Source: Tomocerus qinae
Taxonomy: Eukaryota; Arthropoda; Collembola; Entomobryomorpha; Tomoceridae
Direction: 5' to 3'
DNA length: 64,000 nucleotides
Assembly: GCA_020055645.1 (NCBI GenBank)
Contig: CM034546.1
Coordinates: forward strand, 59,644,001-59,708,000
The translations under genes and the position numbers were made by a program. Positions 56,414 to 64,000 of the stretch are shown here, one piece after another. The notes under the pieces are model-generated. The model saw nothing but the letters and a program-made list of their open reading frames with translations, was not told where the DNA came from and ran no database searches. Each line of letters starts with the position of its first letter. The stretch's first letter is position 1.

Positions 56414-58235
56414 TTTATTCGCGTCACTGTTGAAAATTTCTAAACAGTGTTAAATAGTATTTTGATTTCAGATTAGAAACTTGTTAAGAAGTAAAACTAT
56501 TTACGTTCACACACTATGTCTTATAGAACGGCTTACCGAACTAACACTAGAACAGAGTACTTCAGCTACTCTCACTTGCACAATATATCTCAGTTCACAT
56601 TATAATAATAAAATAAAGTGTAAAATTTATTTGCACATAGATACTGGATATTTACAGATAATACTTTACATTATTATAGTACCTTCAGTATTGTGTCGTA
56701 TATTCAACTACGTAACGTAGTATTTATTTTTGGTGTCTAAACTTTTATCCTAAGCTGATATACTGCAAAAAGTTGCTTGATGGAAGAGGTTCAAGGTCTT
56801 CAATCAGAATGAGACACAGCCGACCTCGAAATGTGGCTAGTCCGCTCAATGATACTGGGCTAACCACTTAAATGCCGTTCCTTATATCAATACTTGTTTA
56901 TATTATGCACTTCTTAATTGGAACAGATAACACATCTCCTATAATATTGCATTTGTAGACTACTTATAATAATTTTCTACACCTTATACCCCATATGAAA
57001 ACGAAAACATATGACGTTAACCGTGTGCAGGCGTAATAGATTTCTATATTATAACCGTAGACTTGATAAAGTAATAAACTTACCTACCTCCTACTACCTA
57101 TATATCTATTCACGTATGTATGTATCTACATATAAATTTCCTGGTAGGGCATGTCTGCGAATATCGGAATGGTGATTGAGCTTGAGCTCTAATTCGGAAA
57201 GGTGCTACCATATGAGCCTGTTTCTGAATTGTGCTAAACCAATTCGAGCACGGTTCGTAAATGTGTTAAACCATCTTTTTGCTTTTAGATTTTACCCCCA
57301 TAAAAATTTATTACATCTACTTTATAAATATTATAATTTTACGACAAAGGCATTATTATTTTATAGCACGTTTTATAGTGTCATGGTTTATGTTGCGCAG
57401 TTGGAGAGAATAGGATATAACTATTTGCATATTTTATTTGTTCTCCATTTAGAAATTATTGAATGAGATAGAAAATTTGATTCAAATCTCAATGGAACTA
57501 GCAAGTACCAGTGATCATCTTTCTACGTTTATTCTTAACAATTAAAGGTCGATTATACTAATATAATCAGCACTGCAAAGATGTGTATGTGTTAGCGCTA
57601 ATGCCTAGGCATTAACACGAATGCCTGAATTTTGCTTGGGATTAGGATTAATTCCTGGTCTGATTGCCTGATTTGGATGGAAATGAAAGTAAACAACAAA
57701 AACTTAAGTCTAATACACACAGTCGCTGCGTATTCATGTAAAGTATAAATGTATAATAAATATGTGCATCTTGGTAGGTAATACAAATGTGCACATGTAG
57801 AACATGAAGATGGTTGGAGTTTTTACTTCTTTGTGCTTATTTTTGAAAGTATTAACATGTATTTTATATGTATATATTATTTAATGTTTTGTTTGCAATA
57901 CTTAATAGCTATGATTTTAATCCAGATTGTTTGACACTTGGACATCAAAACAAATTCATTCATTGCGGTGGAAATCCCGATTCACTATTTATTATATTGA
58001 AGGTGGCTGATGATCAAAATGGCTCAATTATAATACTATATGCTTTCAAAAAATGATAAATTTAGTCCTTACTATATGCTTTTTTCAATATAAGGTAAAT
58101 ATTATAAAGCGTGTAGGCCAAAGACAACGCTACATGGCGCTTTATTTGGGCAATTAACGCTTCATTTCTCTCTTTCTTTAAAATTGGGGTAATAAAAAAC
58201 ATCGTCTGACATTCATGTGACTTCTTTCTTCTAAA
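56414..58235. other. intergenic, nothing recognised
   Basis: Upstream region of the reductase gene followed by AT-rich sequence. Small frames (56481, 57176, 57868) show no domains. Confidence 0.45.
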
Positions 58236-58265
58236 TTTAAAGCGGAGATTAAAATAAACAAAAAC
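58236..58265 (+). promoter_or_regulatory. possible orphan copy of the zinc-finger upstream motif
   Basis: TTTAAAGCGGAGATTAAAAT then AAACAAAAAC, close to TTTAAAGCGGGAACAAACAT AAACAA. No zinc-finger gene follows. It could be the trace of a deleted unit, or chance. Confidence 0.3.
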
Positions 58266-58383
58266 ATGCACACGTGGTCCTGAATGCTAAACTAACATTT
58301 TCAGTCTAATCTTAGTTGCAAGTTTACAAAAAGGTATAAAAGTTTTTAAAAATGAATATTTATTTTATTGTTCTATACTAATT

Positions 58384-58951
58384 GACCCTTTCAGAGAAAC
58401 TCCTTTGGGCGGAAAATAGTAGGAATTTACATTGAAAGAGTAGGGATTTTTTAGAAAACTGTCTGTAACGTCGGATCTAAAAGAGCGGCCAGACTAAAAA
58501 GCCCCTCCCTAGGGTGGGGCGCCCCACCCTCCTAACCTAACCTAATTTCTCATAATCTAACCTAATCTAAGGATGGGGCGCTCCACCCTAAGATGGGGCC
58601 TTTTAGTCTTGCCGCTAAAAGAGTTGGCAAATTTTATCAGTTTTGCATATCTGTACAGCACGACTTTCTACGATATCTATTAACTCAAATAATTGTCAAA
58701 TTGGATATATTCTCCCCCCTAATTCTAATATAAAGGTGTTTTGGTAAAATGACAATAATTTGAGTTATAGACATCATAGAAAGTCGTGCTGTACAGATAT
58801 GCAAAACTGATAAAATTTGCCAACTTCTACTTGCTGATATGCCACTTTACTTTTTTAGATCCGAAGTTACAGAAAGTTTTCTAAAAAATCCCTACTCCTT
58901 CAATGTAAATTCCTACTATTTTCCGCCCAAACGAGTTTTTCTGAAAGGGTC
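58384..58951. mobile_element. fold-back MITE with long inverted repeats
   Basis: Ends are GACCCTTTCAGA and its reverse complement. About 105 bp of outer arm (GGGCGGAAAATAGTAGGAAT) and a further 75 bp of inner arm (ACTTTCTACGATATCTATT) pair across the element. Nearly the whole element is therefore palindromic apart from a nested insertion. AATT flanks both ends. No coding capacity; superfamily unknown. Confidence 0.8.
58486..58614. mobile_element. 129-bp MITE nested in the fold-back element
   Basis: Bounded by the 9-bp duplication CTAAAAGAG (58477-58485, 58615-58623). Inverted ends of about 44 bp start CGGCCAGACTAAAAAGCCCC and CGGCAAGACTAAAAGGCCCC. The interior has CCTAACCTAACCTAA, three telomere-like units. 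Duplication length suggests hAT, Merlin or Mutator kin; undecided. Confidence 0.8.
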
Positions 58952-59390
58952 AATTGTTTTATTTATTGTTTGAGGGAAGAATGCGTTTTAGTGGTTTGCT
59001 ACGTATGACTTATCCCTATAAGCATTTCTTGGACTAAATAAGGATTTTAGATTCAACATTGGACCATATATACCTATGAAAACTACACTATAAATAACCT
59101 ATATGAAGCACTGTCTATACCGTCAGTGTTGAAAAATTTTCGTTCTTGTGAATGGAGAGAGTCATGAGCGTGGTCCTAATCCGCACTCTATTAAACTGAA
59201 TTGAATATATTTAAATACAGTGACAAAAACCAATGGCTAAAACCCCATCTTTATAATATGGAAGCATTTAAATTTTTTGCGGTTAGGCCCAGCCATTTCA
59301 ATTGATTTTATTATAGTTTTCTCAATGTCTCATATAGATTATTTATATAGTTTATATATACACTTAACATATTATGTTATAGGCGTTAAA
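58952..59390. other. spacer, nothing recognised
   Basis: AT-rich sequence between two transposon relics. Confidence 0.4.
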
Positions 59391-59514
59391 GGTCGATTTG
59401 GCAAAATAAATTTTGGCAAAAGTTGTTTTGCCACGATTTTGACCCCTCAGGATAATTTGGCAAATCGCCTTTTTGTCACGTCGGAGAGTTTGGCAAAATG
59501 TACAAACGCACAAT

Positions 59515-59909
59515 CAGAGTATAAAGTCGGCATGCCGTAAACTATTTTTCAATGCCGCATGCCGTAAACGCCGTAAATGCCGTAAACTACATTAAACAAA
59601 GTAAAATAACATATTTATAAATTGTTCATTTTTAAAATTGAATCTATGTATTTTATTTATTTTTATAAAATCAAAATCGTTTTGCTAACTAAAGTCACAA
59701 TTAATAGAAAACTGAGTTAATTTATATTATTTTTGTCTTTATTATTGCGTGAAATGACAAATACTGCATTGAGTAAGCAGTACTTTTGAATTTAACTGCT
59801 TTGCTTCTTGTGGCTAAAAAATAGTTTTCGGCATTTACGGCATGCCGTAAACTAAATGCCAAATGCCGCAAATTCAATTTACGGCATTTACGGCACACTC
59901 GATACTCTG
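59515..59909. mobile_element. hAT-like MITE, 395 bp
   Basis: 8-bp duplication CGCACAAT (59507-59514, 59910-59917) and ends CAGAGTAT at both sides match hAT rules. The interior is rich in ATGCCGTAAA repeats near both ends. Confidence 0.75.
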
Positions 59910-60062
59910 CGCACAATCTGGCAAAAACTATAACCGTTGTATGGAGATGGAGTGGAAATTGACGGTACTTAAAGGGACGCTGACCGACCTTACATTCTCT
60001 TTTTACATGCATGCTCTTACATTCTTTTGAGCGGAGCTGACAGTTGCTTCTTAGGAATGGCT

Positions 60063-60221
60063 GAGTCAACATTAAAATTCGTGTCCCAAACACTTAATAA
60101 AATAACCCATAAGTTAGCCCGCAACGGATGCTCTTATAGCTTAAGAAGTACAAGGAAGGGGAAGAAGTACAGGTATTGCACTCAATGTGATTTGTCGATT
60201 TCATTTAAAAATGGGTTGTGA
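60063..60221 (+). pseudogene. possible FLYWCH zinc-finger remnant
   Basis: The frame reads TLKFVSQTLNKITHKLARNG then GKKYRYCTQCDLSISFKNG, with the FLYWCH order (LKF..., K-x-G-x-x-Y, Y-x-C-x-x-C). The expected HxH end is not found. Alternative: chance similarity. Confidence 0.3.
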
Positions 60222-60882
60222 AAGACCACCGTTATGGAGGTTTATTTTAGTAATAGTAACAGAACTACAGAGAATGGAAAACACTCTTTTGCGTATTTTA
60301 AATGACACTTTTCCAATACGGAGAAGGTTAATGTACACAAAGATAAACCTTAGATTACGCAAAGTCACTAGAAAATATCGGAAAAAAAGTTTCCCCTTCC
60401 AAAAATTCATAAAAATGGTAGCAATGAATTCGAAATAACTTTTGTTACGACCGTTAATTACATAATGAATGTACTTGACTGCGTGCATAATGCATCTTTT
60501 TAACTCTAACTAACTTAATAAATTAAGAATTGACTGTGTAATAAATAATGAACCTGATTGCTTAAGTAAAACATGATAAAAAAGTACGACAATGATGAAT
60601 TAAAAATTCAACCCGCACATTATTAACACGTTTTGCCAAACTATCCTCATCGATTTGCTATTCTATCCTCAGCCCTTTTGCCAAGTCATCCCCAAAGAAA
60701 AAAACACTGTTTTGCCAAAATGTCTTCTGCCAAATCGACCTACAATCTTCTTTCCATATTACTGCATTATAATGCAACGGCTCTGAACTTGATGAATAAT
60801 TTAATTTCTTTTGGTAGAAACAGTGTTTCGGATGTAGTTTATCCGAGACGCTAGTAGAAGGCTTCTACTGTGTCCTTCTACT

Positions 60883-60938
60883 CTTCCCCAGTCCCCTCAC
60901 TACAAACTGCAAAGTTTGTAGTGGGGGGACTGGGGAAG
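60883..60938. repeat. 26-bp hairpin with GCAA loop
   Basis: CTTCCCCAGTCCCCTCACTA begins the left arm. The right arm is its reverse complement with one mismatch, and the loop is four bases. Confidence 0.9.
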
Positions 60939-61011
60939 TTGATATGATACGCCGGATATAGGTATACACTACTACTCAGAACAAATTATATTATTAAATA
61001 AAACTCCCATT

Positions 61012-61373
61012 TTACTCATCGGAAACCACACTAATTACTCCCTGTCCGCCATAGTCTTTCTTTGGGTCCTTTACCTCAGATTTCGAAGTTTCCCATTTTA
61101 GATTAGCTTTCAACCTTGGGTTATTAATGTCGTCTTCAAGAGCGTATATTATATCAGTACTGTTCGTGAGTGGCATTGCCATTCTGATGTCATCCATGTC
61201 TGAGCTAATTTCTTTGACTTGATTGCGAACAGTGTATCCTAATCGCGGACACCCCTTCTGATCCGTATGAGTCAGGATACGGGTGAAAATTCCCAAACTT
61301 CTTAATTTGTTGTAAACTATACTCCGAATGAAATCTGTCGGACGAGGTCGTCTTGACAAGAACCAAACACCTT
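61012..61373 (-). CDS. lipocalin (apolipoprotein D-like), last exon only
   Basis: The exon starts after TTACAG on the minus strand (61375-61374) with two bases completing a codon, then reads GVWFLSRRPRPTDFIRS. That is the third lipocalin signature (hydrophobic-x-W-x-LSR), near the usual C-terminal DQxxC, here HTDQKGCPRLGY. A further 75-residue tail (VRNQVKEISSDMDD ... VISVVSDE) is longer than in typical apolipoprotein D proteins. Earlier exons with the GxW and TDY signatures should lie at higher coordinates; I found none in the window, so they are beyond it or behind a long intron. Lipocalins are secreted carriers of small hydrophobic ligands. The product is partial. Confidence 0.7.
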
Positions 61374-62110
61374 CTGTAATAACATAATATTACTATAAGT
61401 TAGTGTCAAAGCTAGTAGAAGTAAAATAGGTTTGGAATTTCATATATTATAGCCATATATTATGAACCACCACAAAAATACTTCAAGTATGCAAAGCTTG
61501 AATCATATAAGGCTTATTGTTAATTGAGTAGACATTTTTTTGGTAATCAATAAGTGCGAAATAGAAGGCTTATAGTTATAACTACCAGCAATCAGAAATG
61601 GAGCTGTTGGTTTCGACCTTTTAGTAATAAAGCTCGCAATAATATTGTTTTTCTTGGAATACCACGTGCGTAAGTGGTAATAATTATATTTAGACGATCG
61701 AATAAGTAAGTAGGTTGAGTGTATGGTTCATATGAGATCCTTCCCGTATTCATCCCTACCACTTAAACTAGGTTCAAGCCATACCTTACCCATCCCCATG
61801 GAAAAACGATCTACTTTTTAGGATAATAGAAGCGCTAGGTTGTAAAGATTAGGTGAAGTCGTATAGATTCATCAGCTGAGCGCAACGTCAGAACTTGATT
61901 GGCTTAGAGAATTTGTTAGCCACTCAAATTGTGACGTTGCGCGCGGGAGCGGAGGAATACACCTTCACCATAAGATACCACTTGCCTCTTCTACTAGGTG
62001 GAAGAAGATTGTTTTTCCATGACCCATCCCTACCACATCAATCTCAGCTTAAGTCATACCATACTCGACCCTACTTACTTGACACTTAACAATTTCTAAA
62101 TTCCATCCCA

Positions 62111-62140
62111 CTACTATGTGCAGTGCACTGCACATAGTAG
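62111..62140. repeat. perfect 30-bp palindrome
   Basis: CTACTATGTGCAGTG followed directly by its exact reverse complement, with no loop. Confidence 0.95.
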
Positions 62141-62374
62141 TATTGAATAGGGGCTGTGAGGACAGTTAAATCTGAGAGGCTTAAGCTTAACCATGCAATA
62201 CCCTACAGATATTTCCAATCGGTTTTTGACGGTGCCTGGCTCAAACTGGAGATATGATAATATTATGTAAGTTACAAGAAGCGACTCCCAGAGATTGCAT
62301 TGGAAATTCGAAGTATGGAAAAAAAGACATTTACACTACACAGCAGAGTACAAAACCTTTCCATTCCAGCTCGA

Positions 62375-62612
62375 GCTTAACAACGCAATTTCCTACTTAA
62401 ATTTTTCCATTTGGTTTTTGATGTATATCAATATGGTGCAGAGCAATGATATATACATAGTTAGAATCGTCTCGTCGAAATTGACAACATATGTAAGTTA
62501 AAAGAGGAGACGAACAGAGATGCTCCTGTTATAGCTAATTGAAATTCGCATATTTAACATAGATATGGTAGGCACATTGGAAGCTATGCTCCGCCCTCTC
62601 TTACTAGCGTGA
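62375..62612. repeat. dispersed repeat, copy 1
   Basis: Shares GCAGAGCAATGATATATACA, GAGGAGACGA and AGCTATGCTCCGCCCTCTC in the same order with 63755-64000. Ends not defined; family unknown. Confidence 0.75.
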
Positions 62613-63754
62613 CTTAAACTATTATAAAGCTGTGTTGGCCAGTGTGGAACCTTATAGCCATTTGAAATTCGAAATTTAACATTAGTAGAGTACCTACTTT
62701 CAGAGCTCAACTCCTGCCTCCTTTTAAGCTCTTTCTACCTCGTCCAAAACGTTACACGAGAGCTGCAGAGTGTGCACTGCATACTTCGGAATATAATGTA
62801 AAACTAACCATACCGTACCCATCCCGTACTTTGTTTGAAAGTAACTATCCTTCCCATCCCATCCCTTAAATCACAGAAAAATTGGTGATGGGTATGGATA
62901 TGGGTCATATTTGGATGGCTGAAGTAGGAAAAAAGTGACATTTACACTACACAGCAGAGTACAGAACGTTTCCATTCCCGCTCCAGCTTAAGGCTGGCTC
63001 TACGGGTTTTCACCTTTTACTAAATACTGCCCACTCTCGCGCCGTGGAGCAACATAAAACATGAACTCCCCATAATTTCATGTTATAGTAGGTAGTGTAT
63101 TGTATTATACACCATAATACCTACTCTTTGTTCCGTGTCACAAAATGAATCAATTTTTTATACCACAGAATATTGAAAATTTAAAACCACCCTGTTACAA
63201 AAACATTATGATCATTATTTTATTACGAACACATTATGCTAAGCATATTGTAACATTATGGGTAATATTAAATGGCAAACGCAATCACAAATCAGCCGCA
63301 AAACTTTTCATTTCTGGTTTTCCTATTTGCTGTTGGTAATAGAGTGACATCCTACTCAATGATATCAATCCTCTCATCTAATAACTGAAAATCGTGATTT
63401 GACCTTTTGGGGTCACTTTTGGGGATTTTGTAAAGATACCAAAAAGAAAGAGAAGAAAAATATCTAGTGAACCTAGAGCTTACTTTTCTCAATTACACCA
63501 TTAGTAACGCCTACCGATGTAATGTATCTGTCTCACAGGCTCTTTTGCATGTATTAACTTTTGCAGAAAATGATTTAACTTTTTATTTTCAAAAATCAAA
63601 AAATACTATTTTATTTCCGTTTAAAAAAATTCCAAGGACTAGGTTCACTAGATATACAGTCGAAGAATCTTCAATTTCAAATTTGGGTTCGTACGCCTTG
63701 TGGTAATGGAGGTAGGAGGATTTTGCGAAACGTAATGAAGATCCGTAGAACCAA

Positions 63755-64000
63755 CCTTAACTTGCAACACAATTCCCTACTTAAATATTTCCAATTGGTT
63801 TTTGATGTATGTCAATTCGGCGCAGAGCAATGATATATACATATTTAGAATCGTCTCATCAAAATTGACAACATAATATGTAAGTTAGAAGAGGAGACGA
63901 CCAGAGATGCTCCCGTTATAGCTTATTGAAATTCGCATATTTAACATAGGTATGGTAGGTACTTTGAAAGCTATGCTCCGCCCTCTCCTTCTAGCGCGAG
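63755..64000. repeat. dispersed repeat, copy 2, cut by window end
   Basis: Second copy of the 62375 repeat in the same orientation, running off the window. Confidence 0.75.

Larger units (their letters stand above)
59391..60740. mobile_element. transposon relic with GGTCGATTTGGCA ends
   Basis: Inverted ends GGTCGATTTGGCAAAA (59391) and GGTCGATTTGGCAGAA (ending 60740), with many subterminal TTTTGGCAAAA repeats on both sides. No target duplication found. A hAT-like MITE is nested inside. The core (60060-60440) has a weak FLYWCH-like stretch, a domain known from some Mutator-like elements, but no transposase frame. An old, broken DNA transposon. Confidence 0.6.
61374..64000. other. probable intron of the lipocalin gene or intergenic, with dispersed repeats
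   Basis: No coding exon recognised on either strand. Copies of an unclassified repeat occur at 62375-62612 and 63755-64000, with shorter pieces at 62180-62300, 62310-62375 and 62930-62996 (ACACTACACAGCAGAGTACA). Confidence 0.45.

Noticed and set aside
56790-56885. tRNA-like or SINE-like segment
   Set aside because: One stem can be drawn, but there is no convincing T-arm, tail or target duplication.
59722-60093. 123-codon minus-strand frame
   Set aside because: It crosses the boundary of the nested hAT-like MITE and has no domain; chance frame.

Overview
The window looks like the nuclear genome of an arthropod. It is AT-rich, has short GT-AG introns, and carries an insect-type ionotropic-receptor relic, a lipocalin exon and a steroid 5-alpha-reductase gene. 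An intronless bacillopeptidase-F-like subtilase beside a very large C2H2 zinc-finger array makes a springtail (Collembola) my best guess, but this is inference only.

Layout. An intronless secreted subtilisin-like protease lies at 1572-3011. From about 3.6 to 54.5 kb runs a tandem array of C2H2 zinc-finger genes, all on the + strand except one inverted relic. The left part is built from an 8-9 kb unit holding an A gene and a B gene: A1/B1 (5.4-12.4 kb), A2/B2 (16.1-22.4 kb), A3/B3 (25.7-30.9 kb) and a fourth unit where A is deleted and B4 remains (40.6-41.9 kb). The right part is a second subfamily, C1 to C6 (42.3-54.0 kb). B3, B4, C1, C2 and C6 read open through a consistent splice model. A1-A3, B1, B2, C3, C4 and C5 are broken. 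Between units 3 and 4 sits a 5.6 kb segment with a broken ionotropic-receptor-like gene (33.9-36.3 kb).

All legible genes of the array share one plan: an upstream GCGGGARC...TAAACAA motif, a probable non-coding first exon, a second exon of about 107 nt encoding a 36-residue Cys-free N-terminal module (core LxRLxExDFxxFYxKY), a phase-2 intron, and one long exon with all the fingers. I do not recognise that module as KRAB, ZAD, SCAN or BTB. With its own upstream motif and ongoing finger duplication and exchange, it is the best candidate here for an undescribed lineage-specific zinc-finger system.

The array is studded with datable insertions because its paralogues supply empty sites. These are a Merlin DNA transposon with an intron-containing transposase splitting B1, a solo LTR carrying a 28S rRNA fragment, another solo LTR, a CACTA-like MITE and an unclassified 470 bp element.

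To the right lie a minus-strand steroid 5-alpha-reductase gene in five exons (55.1-56.4 kb), a transposon graveyard with nested MITEs (58.2-60.9 kb), the last exon of a minus-strand lipocalin (61.0-61.4 kb), and low-information sequence with dispersed repeats to the window end.
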